Source: Bactericera cockerelli
Taxonomy: Eukaryota > Arthropoda > Insecta > Hemiptera > Triozidae
Direction: 5' to 3'
Assembly: GCA_024516035.1 (NCBI GenBank)
Contig: CM044964.1
Span: 28,411,778 to 28,475,777, forward strand
DNA length: 64,000 nt
The notes beneath the pieces were generated by a model, which was not told the origin of the DNA, searched no databases, and was given only the letters and a program-made list of their open reading frames with translations. A program made the translations under genes and the position numbers. Of this stretch, positions 1 to 9,813 are shown one piece after another (the first letter of the stretch is position 1; every line of letters begins with the position of its first letter).

Positions 1-880
1 TGATTTTATTTTGAACTGATGATTTTGAAGACTCCAGATTTTGATTTTATTTTGAACTGATGATTTTGAAGACTCCAGATTTTGATTTTATTTTGAACTG
101 ATGATTTTGAAGACTCCAGATTTTGATTTTATTTTGAACTGATGATTTTGAAGACTGGAGATTTTGATTTTATTTGGAACTGATGATTTTGAAGACTGCA
201 GATTTTGAATTTATTTGGAACTGATGATTTTGTAGACTGGAGATTTTGATTTTATTTTGAACTGATGATTTTGTAGACTGGAGATTTTGATTTTATTTGG
301 AACTGATGATTTTGAAGACTGCAGATTTTGAATTTATTTGGAACTGATGATTTTGTAGACTGGAGATTTTGATTTTATTTGGAACTGACGATTTTGTAGA
401 CTGGAGATTTTGAATTTATTTTGAACTGATGATTTTGTAGACTGGAGATTTTGATTTTATTTGGAACTGATGATTTTGAAGACTGCAGATTTTGAATTTA
501 TTTGGAACTGATGATTTTGAAGACTGCATTTTGAGATTTTGATTTTATTTGGAACTGACGATTTTGTAGACTGGAGATTTTGAATTTATTTTGAACTGAT
601 GATTTTGAAGACTGCAGATTTTGATTTTATTTTGAACTGATGATTTTGTAGACTGGAGATTTTGATTTTATTTTGAACTGATGATTTTGTAGACTTGAGA
701 TTTTGAATTTATTTGGAACTGATGATTTTGAAGACTGAAGATTTTGAACTGATGATTTTGTAGACTGGAGATTTTGATTTTATTTGGAACTGATGATTTT
801 GTAGACTGGAGCTTTTGATTTTATTTGGAACTGATGATTTTGAAGACTGGAGATTTTGATTTGACTAATACCGTTTGTGA
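1..880. repeat. 41-bp minisatellite array, about 21 copies
   Basis: A tandem array runs from the left edge of the window. The unit is about 41 bp and contains GATGATTTTGAAGACT followed by GATTTTGA. The first copies start at 1, 42 and 83. Later copies vary at a few sites (CTCCAG, CTGGAG or CTGCAG; GAAGAC or GTAGAC), and some are shortened near 530 and 740. The period is not a multiple of three and stops are frequent, so it is not coding. There are no unique spacers. The true array may extend left of the window. Confidence 0.95.
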
Positions 881-1856
881 TTTTGAAGACTGCAAATCAA
901 AAACCAAAGCAATTTAATAGACTTTTAACAAACTATATATTATTCTTTTAATGAATTGCAAAGAAGTATTTTTTAATATAAAAAACTAAGTATTTTTAGT
1001 TACTTATTATATCGTATTGATTTTAAAGAAAAATCTATAATTATTTATTGAAATAAATTTGTTTTCATGTACTAATAAATTTAATGTCAACTCACCTTTT
1101 TTAGTTTCACAATTTAAAAAAAGAAGATAACTGATAGTTATTAGATTTATGATGACTTGACGACTCATTTTAACTTTTGTTGCGTAGTACTAATTCATTT
1201 TTGGCGTTCAAAATTTGAAAGGTCATTCAAACAAATCACGGATATTATTTTAATATTTTTTTCCTGCTGACAAAGTAAGGCCGAAATTAATAGACGTTTT
1301 TGTAATACCTCTGTGGCACTGCGTCTGAGATTGCGTACTGTCTTAGATGAGGAAAACCGAAGCTAAGGAAATACTTAAATTATCGATTTTGTCTAATAAT
1401 TTCGTCCTAAGTATACAAGTTTGTTGAAAAAAAATCTCCTATTTTAACCTAAAAGTAGCCTTGAAACCCATCATCATAGGCAGCGTAAAACAATTAAAAA
1501 TCCCAAGACAAATATCTCCATTGCGAACCCATCTCTTCTTCTCTTGTCAATATTCTGATTGTATCACATGCTGTTTTTGGGTGTTGTTGTTACGAGCTTG
1601 GCTACAACTGGGGCTGGGTGATGGTCTCCAGTCAATTTTTAGCTGGCTCTTCCTGAACCAAATATTCGTGCGATCATCCATCGTGATAACTTGGGCTTTT
1701 TCTTCACGAGCCATTGAAGTCATTGAACCCTTGGGAAAACTAATGCATCTTCGTTGTTCCAAATATTCATAAATATAGATTATCGGCACGCTCTGTGTTG
1801 TGGTGGAAAAACAAATTTTCATTTCGTCTATATCAGCAACATTTGTTTCGTTAAAC
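881..1856. other. AT-rich flank without a recognised gene
   Basis: Mostly A/T-rich single-copy-looking DNA. The only longer open frames overlap each other on opposite strands around 1461..1822. The minus frame (91 codons) contains SMAREEKAQVITMDDRTNIW, which looks less random than its surroundings, but I recognise no family and see no clear flanking splice sites. Confidence 0.5.
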
Positions 1857-1999
1857 CGACCTCATAGCTTGATCAGTAAGGCGGCGGACTTGTAACCTGG
1901 AGGTCGGTGGTTCAAGTCCCTGTTTCAGCGTAGATTTAGTAATGCGAGTTTGAGTAATTGTGGTATCACGAAAGTGATCAACACAAAAATATGATAACG
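1857..1999 (+). mobile_element. SINE family C copy (tRNA-like head)
   Basis: Starts CGACCTCATAGCTTGATCAG, with a B-box-like GGTTCAAGTCC in the head. The body is a short tail ending near ATCAACACAAAAATATGATAA. Family C recurs at least eight times here. The tRNA-like part does not fold as a complete tRNA and is followed by the same non-tRNA body each time, so it is a retroposon and not a gene. Confidence 0.8.
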
Positions 2000-2126
2000 T
2001 TTTTTTGTTTGTTAAATGAAGCATTCATTACGTCAATGAAACATTTTTTGTCCAAATAAACCAAATCCGCGACACGCTACGTGAATATACACAATCTTCA
2101 GGACTTTGTGTTTTGCTTATTTTTTT

Positions 2127-2272
2127 ACCGAGCTCAGTAGATTGATCGATAAGGCGGCAGACTTGTAACCTGGAGGTCGGTGGTTCAATTCCCGGTTTTC
2201 AGCGTAGATTTAGTGAAGCGAGTTTTAGTAAAGATGTGGTATCGAAAGTATTAACACAATAATATGATAACT
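2127..2272 (+). mobile_element. SINE family C copy
   Basis: Second family C copy in the same orientation, about 130 bp after the first. The head reads GATCGATAAGGCGGCAGACT with B box GGTTCAATTCC. The tail ends in AATATGATAACTT. Confidence 0.8.
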
Positions 2273-2665
2273 TCTGAAACTTTGTTTTTAAACTTTTTTT
2301 TAACTAAAATTTTGAGGAAGACAGCGAGTTTGGATGTGGATATTTATTTTCGTGATTTATAATGTACATGTACAATAGTTCATTGAAAATCAAAGTTTCA
2401 CTGAGCTGCAGATTTTTGTTCGATAGATACACTATTTATGTTTCAAGTCTCACGTAAATTTTATAAATAAAATCTGAGCGCACGGAAATTCCCGATTTCA
2501 GAAACTTTAGTTCTTCCTAGCTGCTCGAGGAGCTTCTAGAAGTTTCTGAAGGAATTCCGGTGCCAAAGTTCCTTTGCAATAATATTCAAGGGAGTTTTTG
2601 CTGTCTACTGTTCAATCCATGGTCCACAGTGAATCATTTGAACGTGGTAATCTAATGGGATTTTT
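2273..2665. other. Unassigned flank with a heat-shock-element-like motif
   Basis: No gene seen. At 2533..2545 the sequence TTCTAGAAGTTTC gives three perfectly phased alternating TTC/GAA units, the heat-shock factor pattern. A nearby GGAAATTCCC (about 2485) and GGAATTCC (about 2552) are similar. No heat-shock gene follows; a family D SINE begins at 2666. One such three-unit match could occur by chance in 64 kb. Confidence 0.3.
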
Positions 2666-2862
2666 CCAGCATCGGTGGCACGTTGATTACTCCAGTTCTC
2701 TTTCTGTCACTCAAGCTAAGCAATGTCCAGCAAGGTTAAGACTTGGATGGGTGACCATTCAGATTCGAACTCTCGTGATGCCGGCTGTTCCCGGCCTCTC
2801 TCAGGCTGGGTGAGGTTAATTTGAGTTGCTAGTTTGTGAGTTTCCAGCGAATATGATAACTT
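2666..2862 (+). mobile_element. SINE family D copy (5S rRNA-derived)
   Basis: Contains the 5S-like CAAGCTAAGCAATGTCCAGC and CTTGGATGGGTGACCATTCA, followed by the D body CAGGCTGGGTGAGGTTAATT. It is cut short after the TTTCCAGCGAATATGATAAC segment and is followed directly by an inverted family D fragment. Confidence 0.85.
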
Positions 2863-2866
2863 AAAA

Positions 2867-3030
2867 ACAGCCCTACTCAAATTAACCCCACCGAACCTGA
2901 GTAGGGCCGGGAATACCCAGCAGAACGAGGATTTCCATGATGCAAAACGTATATTATCGTTGAAAAACCACAGCGTCACCAATCCATGTCCTCACCACGC
3001 TGGACATTGCTTAACTTCAGTGATCATGAT
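2867..3030 (-). mobile_element. Inverted SINE family D fragment
   Basis: Reverse-complement family D sequence (CCACGCTGGACATTGCTTAA, ACTCAAATTAACCCCACCGA). It is tail-to-tail with the preceding copy. Its outer end falls in a perfect 28-bp palindrome at 3013..3040, where its 5S-like head meets a short sense-strand copy of the same head segment. Confidence 0.75.
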
Positions 3031-3040
3031 CACTGAAGTT
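3013..3040. repeat. 28-bp perfect palindrome
   Basis: The half site AACTTCAGTGATCA is followed without a spacer by its exact reverse complement. The half site is part of the 5S-like head of family D (the ...GAAGTT... segment), so the palindrome marks a head-to-head junction of two D copies. Confidence 0.85.
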
Positions 3041-3345
3041 CCAGATGATGAGATGTGTGAAAATCAATACCTGTGAATTATATTTTTTTTTTTTACATTT
3101 CGAAAATAAGTTCAACATACAATTATTACCTACTTTGATTATCTAGCCAAGGCCACAGATGCAACCCACCACTGATCAGCAAAATTCTCAGCTATTAGAA
3201 CCGGACCAAAAACCAGATTTCAGTTCCGTTATGTCCTTTTAGAAGATCTACCTCATCCTGTTCTTCATTCTTCTCTATGACTTCTGGCTGGTCCTCAACC
3301 TCAGTTGTCACCGTGGCCCGTGGCCAAGTCCCGTTAGCCAACGTA

Positions 3346-3539
3346 TAGGCGTCGATGGCACGTTGACTACATCAGTTCCCATTCCGTCAGTTAAGCAACG
3401 TCCAGCGTGGTGAGGATGTGAGGAAATTGATTGGTGTTCAAATTCCAACTCTCGTGATGCTCGCGGCTCAACCCAGGCGTGGGTGAGGGTCAGTAGCTGG
3501 TTTGTGAGTTTCCAGCAAATGGAGTTTAAAACCCCTGTG
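3346..3539 (+). mobile_element. SINE family D copy, diverged
   Basis: Starts GGCGTCGATGGCACGTTGAC, with 5S-like GTTAAGCAACGTCCAGCGTG, then a diverged D body (GCGTGGGTGAGGGTCAGTAG). No poly(A) tail is left. Confidence 0.75.
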
Positions 3540-3552
3540 TTGAGTGGTCTAA

Positions 3553-3720
3553 GGCCCGAATTATGAAACAGGACTAGATTAACTAATGCTACACTATCAC
3601 TTACACTTCCTCACGTGGGAATTTCAACCAATCACAGCGCCGCATTTATATCAGCTGTTAAGTGATAGTGACTTGGATTAACAAATCCTGGATATTTATT
3701 CCTGTTTCAAGATTCGGCCC
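3553..3720. mobile_element. Harbinger-like MITE, 168 bp
   Basis: Terminal inverted repeats GGCCCGAATTATGAAACAGG and (reverse complement of the right end) GGGCCGAATCTTGAAACAGG. The element is flanked by TAA on both sides, which suits the TWA target sites of PIF/Harbinger elements. No coding capacity. A core TTTCAACCAATCACAGCGCC recurs inverted in the element at 25918..26278, so both belong to one family. Confidence 0.75.
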
Positions 3721-3813
3721 TAAATGTCCAAAAGACATTGGGAAGAAGAAATTGGGAGGCGACCGACGCTGGCTGAATGTTTCTCATCATTACCAAAATT
3801 ACTAGTCAAAACA

Positions 3814-4125
3814 TTTTTTTTTTTTTTTTTAAAGATGAGTGTTTCACAGCCATTTTTATTTCGTAGCCATGAAACAGGAGCTACTGTAAACGCTTGTGGT
3901 CTGTGTTGTAGCCTGCCCATCCCGTAGTATGCCTCCCTCTGATGGACGAGAAGTGACACAATACTTCCCAATTAGGTGCTGGGTCAACACGAGCGCACCG
4001 GAAGATATCCCTTACAAACAATTGTAACCAAATTAATACTACAAATTTTTGTCGGCACGGGGGATCGAACCCGGGACCTTTCGCATGACAAGCGAGTGCT
4101 TAACCACTGAGCTAATCGCGCGCTC
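3814..4125 (-). mobile_element. SINE family E copy (tRNA-like head)
   Basis: Nearly complete minus-strand copy. The T tract at 3814 is its poly(A) end. The body includes GAAACAGGAGCTACTGTAAA and GATGGACGAGAAGTGACACA. The tRNA-like head ends at 4125 and carries GGGATCGAACCCGGGACC, the reverse complement of a B box. Confidence 0.85.
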
Positions 4126-4434
4126 ATTGCTAAATTTTCTATTTAGATTTTATACATTAGATGGACATACAGTGTACTTATCTGTGTGCATTGTAAGTCC
4201 TGCTCACCGATATGCAACTTATTATGTGTATCATGTCTTCATTTATTTATTTATCTATGTATTATCCAGGTACTTATTACAGCTGCTCTTATATCAGATG
4301 ATTTCTCTTATGTCACAGTGTGTGATTTACTCATGTATTCATCAATATATTATATTAGTACATATTAGTAAATACTTAACTATGTATTAGGTATGTCACA
4401 GTGTGTGATTTACTCATGTGTTCAGTATATTATA
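4126..4434. repeat. AT-rich stretch with an 82-bp direct repeat
   Basis: No gene. The phrase ATGTCACAGTGTGTGATTTA occurs near 4310 and again near 4392. A diverged third copy sits near 4851, on the other side of the MITE at 4435..4812, which suggests that the MITE landed in a small tandem repeat. Confidence 0.5.
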
Positions 4435-4812
4435 CCAGGTGTACAAGTTTTTTTTTTTTTTTAACACAAAATTTCAGAATCAATTCTAAAGGGAATTCTA
4501 AGTTTAAAATAATTTCAGATCTTTTTTCGAAAAATGTCCTCGAACAGAAATATGAACAAAATAATTACTAAACTAAGATGCAAATTTAAAGGTAACAAAT
4601 TATTAGGTATTAGGTATTTACTTAGAAAATTCACTGAATAATCATCATACAGAAGGACATGAGAACCATTTTCCCTTCTTTTCAACAAGTTTAAGTTTTT
4701 TTTTCGAGTGATTTTTCTCATTTCGCGAAAACATACCTAAGATTATTTTAATCTTAGAATGTCTCCTGCAGTTGATTCTGAAATTTTCTAAACATAAAAC
4801 TTGAACACCCTG
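4435..4812. mobile_element. MITE with CAGG(G)TGT-type inverted ends, about 378 bp
   Basis: The left end reads CCAGGTGTACAAGTTTTTTT. The right end, reverse complemented, reads CAGGGTGTTCAAGTTTTATG. TA flanks both sides. The interior has no transposase. The ends and TA target site suggest a non-autonomous Tc1/mariner-type element. Confidence 0.6.
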
Positions 4813-4986
4813 TATATGTACATTGTACATAGGTACTTATATTTTATATTGTCACAGTGTATGATTCGTCATTTACAGTACATTCATATAACAATAAGAG
4901 TACATTAATGCAACGTATATGATTGGATGCAGCTCCCTGAAACGCATGTAAGAACAGTATAGGTAAGTGTAATAATGTTAATAAAA

Positions 4987-5194
4987 ATAACACTCTTTAG
5001 TGGAAGGTAACCGCCAGACGAGATTTATGCTCAAAGCATTTTCTACCCACTAACCCTCAGAGTCTTATTATTATGTGGTCACAAACTGAAATTAATGAGG
5101 GAAAATTCATGCATTGGGTGAGATTAGAACCTACAGATCCCTACGCTACCTGGATTACTAGACTAGCGCGTTAACCACTTGACTACCAGTGCAC
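4987..5194 (-). mobile_element. SINE family A copy (tRNA-like head)
   Basis: Near full-length minus copy. It carries AACACTCTTTAGTGGAAGGT at its 3' end, GTCTTATTATTATGTGGTCA in the middle, and the tRNA-like head ending CTTGACTACCAGTGCAC. The B box has decayed (GGGTGAGATTAGAACC). Confidence 0.85.
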
Positions 5195-5968
5195 GTAATA
5201 GCAGAACATACCAGAATTACCGCGTGAAGTAGCATTCTTTTGGAAAAGTAGCAGCACCTTCAAGTGAGCAATACAGGGTGTCCCATTGTAAACGAGACAT
5301 CGAATATCTCGAGAACTACAGACGATAGAAAAACATTGTTTAGGGTGATGACCTCTTCAAGGTTATTTCAAGGTCAACTTTTGAATTTTAAATAGCGCTC
5401 CCTCCCTATTTTTAATGCCATTTTTGAAATCTACTCAAAATTGTAAGTTCAAAGAAATTCTTACTTGTAATTTTTATCACACCCAGTTTCACACACTTTT
5501 GTGAGATATTTTCGCTCTTAGACTATGAGTGCGGCATATCAAATCAGTCTCATTTTAGGTGTCAGTCTAATGAGTCTAATTTTCTAAATAGATAATTCGG
5601 TGGTTGTAGGTTTTTTTAATCAATTTTACGCCTAACAAGCGGGCAATTACAAAATCAATTAATTAATATCTAATCACATCTATACAAAAATTTATGAAAA
5701 AGTACATGCAAAATTTAAAACATATAAAATAGCCTTTGCTTTCTCTTGAAAGTGGTCGAGGCTGTCGGCAGTGTCCATGACGGAGGCATTCTTATTAAAA
5801 ATCGCAATGGCAGCGGCAAGCGTTGATGTTTTACTCTATCTCCTTTTTTAGAGGGACTTTTGTGGGGCAAAAAGTACAACCACTACCACTGAATTTATTC
5901 TCCCGAGTGTCAATGTTGTACGCATACATTATATTGCATATACGTATGTAAGCTCGTACAGAGGTTTA
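5195..5968. other. Unassigned flank with a diverged repeat
   Basis: No gene seen. From 5275 the sequence CAGGGTGTCCCATTGTAAAC looks like an element end. CTTCAAGGTTATTTCAAGGT with its flanks (5275..5440) recurs at 57735..57945, so a moderately old repeat family is present. The rest is AT-rich without open frames worth reporting. Confidence 0.5.
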
Positions 5969-6121
5969 AGCCAGCGTCGCGTGGATAGCATACACCAGTT
6001 CTCGATCTGTCACTCAAGTGAAGCAACGTCCAGCGAAGTTGGGACTTGGATGGGTGACCGTTGAAATTCGAACCCTGGGCTATTCCCTGCCCCACTCAGG
6101 CTGGGTGAGATTAATTTGTAA
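5969..6121 (+). mobile_element. SINE family D copy, 3'-truncated
   Basis: 5S-like head (AGCCAGCGTCGCGTGGATAG, CTTGGATGGGTGACCGTTGA) followed by the start of the D body (CAGGCTGGGTGAGATTAATT). It ends at about 6121 without a tail. Confidence 0.8.
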
Positions 6122-6267
6122 GGAGACGCCATCAGCCACGGAAAGTAAACTTTTGCGTCGTCAATATACCGAGTGTGGTGTCCAGAACGGTTGTAGATAC
6201 ACTTGATAGAGCTACAGAGAAAAAAGAGAATAGCCTACATTAATATGAATAAGAAAGAATCTAATCC

Positions 6268-6272
<5 letters not shown>

Positions 6273-6298
<26 letters not shown>

Positions 6299-6547
6299 AA
6301 GGAGGTTTAACGTCGCTTTCAACTGCCATGGTCATATCACGACGGGGGTTTTACCCTCCATTCGCAGGAAACTCACAAACCTGCTACTCACATTGACCTC
6401 ACCCAGCCTGAGTGGGGCCGGGAAAAGCCAGCGTCACGAGAATTAGAATTTGAATGGTCACCCATCCAAGTCTTAACCTCGCTGGATGTCGCTTAACTTC
6501 GGTGTTCTGAAGGGAACCGGTGTATTCAACATGCCATCGACGCTGGC
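6273..6547 (-). mobile_element. Young, complete SINE family D copy with target duplication
   Basis: Full minus-strand 5S-derived SINE: a long T tract, tail GGTTTAACGTCGCTTTCAAC, body, then the 5S-like head ending ATGCCATCGACGCTGGC. It is flanked by the direct repeat CTAATCCATCAATT, a clean target-site duplication. It is almost identical to the copies at 46485..46762 and 50849..51121, so these are recent insertions. Confidence 0.95.
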
Positions 6548-6560
6548 TAATCCATCAATT

Positions 6561-7007
6561 GAATAAATAAAATTTATGATATAATTATATACATAAAAAA
6601 TCATATAAATAATAGATTTAAAGTAAAAGTTTCTTCCTAATCATTATATTTTAATGTAATTCAATTTTTGCACAGTCATATTATGCATATTACCTGAGTT
6701 TAACTCATACAAAACACAAAATTACGCGAAATCTCTTCCGTCGTTCGCTCAGATCCGGCTCAAAATTATTTCCGATTCGCCAGGAATTGAATCGAAAAGT
6801 GAAACAGCCCGCGATCACACATCCGTGCACTCTAGTCTCACACGGGGTTGTGGTGGGGCGAGGTATTTAACCACTAATAAAACTTGCTGTACAATCCTTA
6901 TTTGTATCACAAGTGTGCCACCTCCGGTCTAGACCACATCTCTCTTGCCCATAGAGAGATTCTCCGAGAAGAAAACCGGATCTTTCGCCGCGTCGACTCG
7001 TTCTGTG
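6561..7007. other. Upstream region of the Osiris gene
   Basis: AT-rich to about 6720, then more GC-rich toward the gene. A TATA-like GGTATTTAAC at 6862..6871 is present, but about 30 bases after it there is no good initiator. No other gene seen. Confidence 0.4.
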
Positions 7008-7012
7008 TCAGT
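7008..7012 (+). promoter_or_regulatory. Possible initiator (TCAGT) of the Osiris gene
   Basis: TCAGT matches the arthropod initiator consensus and lies 62 bases upstream of the ATG at 7072, in GTGTCAGTACCGTG. No TATA box stands about 30 bases upstream. The call rests on one pentamer and its position only. Confidence 0.3.
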
Positions 7013-7071
7013 ACCGTGTTAGTGATCGCCGAGTGCAGTGCTTTGCTTTTTCCAACGAAATAAATTCCGAC

Positions 7072-7588
7072 ATGAGACTCTCAGCCGCGCTCTGTGTGGT
7101 GGTGCTGGCCGCGCTCGGCCACTGCGCCCCGGCCGCAGACCCCGCCCTGGACATTCCAGTGCAGGGCCTGCACAACCCCAACTCCATCTCCAGCAGCAAG
7201 GAGGAGATGATGGAAAGCATCTACAGCGACTGCGTGCACAAGGGCTCCTACAGCTGCTTGAAGCTCAAGCTGTTCACCTTCGTCGACAAGATGCTGACGA
7301 AAGACAACATCAACCTGTTCGAAGGTGTGACGGTCGTCAAGACGCTGCCCATCACCAACAATGGAGACGGCGCCCCCCGCGCCATGCCCGTCAGTGGCGA
7401 CGTCGAGTCTATGGTCGTCTCCAGGATCGAGAACTTCCTGAGCACGCACACGCTCAAGATCGATCTGAAAGGGTTGGATGTGATGAACGTTCTGAGTCGC
7501 GCTGGAAGAGCTCTGAGAGACGGCGAAGAAGAAGAAGATGACTTGGTGGAAGATGGAGAGGCCAGGGGAAAGGACCCCTTCAAGAAAC
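7072..7588 (+). CDS. Osiris-family protein (DUF1676), coding exon 1
   Basis: First coding exon of a 297-residue protein joined as 7072..7588, 32750..32985 and 33794..33934. The ATG at 7072 is the first ATG in frame and starts a clear signal peptide (MRLSAALCVVVLAALG, with cleavage likely after HCAPA). The exon then holds the typical Osiris N-terminal part: two cysteines in YSDCVHKGSYSCLKLKLFTF, a helix with FVDKML, a segment around FEGVTVVKT, and an acidic stretch (EEEEDDLVEDGE) followed by basic KDPFKKR at the exon end. Osiris proteins are insect secreted or endomembrane proteins, linked in flies to cuticle formation and apical secretion; that role is family knowledge. The exon ends AAGAAAC|gtgagt in phase 1. 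I do not assign a particular Osiris number. Confidence 0.93.
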
Positions 7589-7905
7589 GTGAGTACCTTT
7601 GAATTCTATTGTAGAAACTGTAGGGAATCTTAACCACCTAAGGGTCCTAAGGTATTTGAAACTATCGAATTAGCTCCATAAGAGAAAAAAAGACCCCTAG
7701 GGAATCTTAACCGTAGGGGATTTTGACAGTAACACTGAAGGGATTTCTATTTCTCAAATTACCTACATGAGCAAAAAAAAAAGGATGACCCATTCAAGAA
7801 ACGTGAGTAGTGAATATCTTAGAATTCTACTGTAGGAACTATGGGGAATCTGAAAACCAAAGGGTTTTCGAACCCTCAAATTAACATCGTAAGCAGAAAA
7901 AGAGA
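7571..7905 (+). repeat. Imperfect tandem triplication of the exon 1 end and splice donor
   Basis: The exon end AAGGACCCCTTCAAGAAACGTGAGTA recurs at about 7782 as AAGGATGACCCATTCAAGAAAC followed by GTGAGTAG. In both cases an AATTCTA-TGTAG-AACT-GGGAATCT stretch follows. A partial middle copy (AGAAAAAAAGACCCCTAGGG onward, about 7681) lacks the coding tail. The downstream copy thus has a second, intact-looking donor about 215 bp after the real one. Confidence 0.75.
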
Positions 7906-8603
7906 AGTTTTCATAAAAGAGCCTAATCATTACTCGAAATCAAATTTTATATCGGCTAGATTCAATTTTTGTTGAATTTGAAGTCAGCCAATTAAAAAAT
8001 AAATATTATCGTGATTAAGAAGGAAATCCTTTTCATATAAGCCATTTCAACCAAAGGACATCGTACCTAGTACAATAATTTACCATTCATCATATCATTA
8101 AAAATAAAACACATTACATACATAATGAATGACAAATGATTCATTCAAATAGATTTACAAGATACTTTTTGAATTAAAAGTATTACCAAGATTTTTTTAA
8201 TCTGAACAAAAGGTGTCAAAATATTTTCATTTATTTTTTCACTTGAAACAACATAAGTTTCATATTCAGATTCACCAAAATAGAGTACACTAATAGTAGT
8301 TAGTGAGAAATGTAGTCTGAAAATCACTTCCTTTTCGTCTTTATTTCATAACGGATCTCTTTGCTCTGTGATTTCTCAGCCTAAATGAAGCCCTACTTAT
8401 GACTCATCTATTCAAAACGCACATTCCTCCTTTTGCAAACCACAGCGCAAATACATTGTCAATTGTGGTTCCAATAACCATAAACTAGTCTACTGTCTAG
8501 AAGTAGTCTTACGTATTCATGTCCTCTGTCTCCAACCTACAAAATACTTTTCTGTTTGACCAAAAAGAATCATCAAATTCCTCATCGAAAAGTAAACCCA
8601 GAT

Positions 8604-8653
8604 GGGGCTGACGTCCTTCCAGAAGGACGTCCTTCTGGAAGGACGTCAGCCCC
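8604..8653. repeat. 50-bp perfect palindrome
   Basis: GGGGCTGACGTCCTTCCAGA followed by AGGAC, then the exact reverse complement with no spacer. It is GC-rich in an AT-rich intron and nested (CCTTCCAGAAGG inside it). It could form a perfect cruciform or RNA hairpin. It is not part of any repeat family I can see in the window. Confidence 0.95.
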
Positions 8654-8659
8654 TTCTGG

Positions 8660-9784
8660 TGAAAGGTACTACATTGTGGATTGTTCTAATTAACTCAGCT
8701 TGTTGAGGTTAGTTGGCGACACCTTAAGCTCTTTGTTTTGAGTCCGAGTGATAAGTTGACAGCACTTATTTTGATTCAGGACTCAATTTATATCACTCCA
8801 AAAAAATAAAACAAAAAATTTCACCGCGTTATCTGGGTTAAGTACATTCAAATGTACTACAACTACTACCATTATTATTTATTTTTGATGACTTTCAAGA
8901 CTTTGTCCATAGTATTGAGTCGTTCCATTGACACTTTATTGACAACTTCAGGATCTTTTATGTTCCTCAGGAATAATACATGGATTCTTTCTATCCACAG
9001 ACGTAAGTTCATTTCGTATTATCTTGAAGTTTATTATCTTTATATTAATATCATTCTATAAATTTCATGTCTATATTTAAAAACTTGATGGTGTCTGTGA
9101 AGCTTTTTAGTACTGTTTTACAGCGTTACAGCATTACAGCGAGAATTTGAAACACTGCATTAATGAGGTTGTTAAGTTAACACCAGTTGCTTGTGGTTTT
9201 GTGGCTTCTATGTCTTCATTATAAATTACATCTACCTGCCATTGTGAGAGCTCTGTCTTTATCTTACAGATAGTTCATGAGCTTCTGTTTTAGCTTTCCA
9301 ATATCTATAACTTGTAGAAAGTATTGTGATTGGCTATTGATTTTTCAGGAGCTGATAGTAATTTTGGGTGAATTTTTAAACCTGGTACCTACATAGTTTA
9401 CTTTCACTCCTTGTGATACCTGGATGTGTTATACATTAAAATTACCCTCACGGTAATTTTAATGTGTAACATTTATGTATAACCAGATTTTCAGTTCCCA
9501 AAATTTCAACATCTTGTGAAGAGTTCTATATTGTGGAATCAGTGCACTACCATGCTGTGTATCTTTTTATTATTAGATTTTGAGAAATTACCTGTGAAAT
9601 TCTCACATATGTATTTCTAAATCTAAGTATTGAGACTTTGTCTGGGCTGTTTTGGAAATTAAAATCACAATTAACATAATGAAATTTGACTAAGCCTAAA
9701 AATTAAACATGTTCATGGTTAATACCTTGTATCTACACTAGTTTCGAATATCGTAAGTATATTTTACTTATGATAATAATATGA
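8660..9784. other. AT-rich intron stretch, one hairpin
   Basis: No gene or recognisable element. At 9428..9470 GTTATACATTAAAATTACC and its reverse complement, with one mismatch, form a 19-bp stem around a 5-base loop. Confidence 0.5.
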
Positions 9785-9813
9785 CTATGTAGTTGAAAGC
9801 GACGTTAAACCCA
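9785..9813 (+). mobile_element. SINE family D tail fragment
   Basis: Only the 3' end is left: GTAGTTGAAAGCGACGTTAA plus ACCC, matching the conserved D tail. Confidence 0.65.

Noticed and set aside
1..880. CRISPR-like regular repeats
   Set aside because: Repeats are contiguous without unique spacers, in a eukaryotic genome: a minisatellite.
3150..3345. Minus-strand acidic frame (EVEDQPEVIEKNEEQDEVDL) as a possible exon
   Set aside because: Only about 45 codons, interrupted by a SINE at one side and a stop at the other, with no convincing splice sites.
7033..7071. Upstream in-frame start for the Osiris protein
   Set aside because: The only upstream start codons are GTG; the first ATG is 7072 and gives a clean signal peptide.
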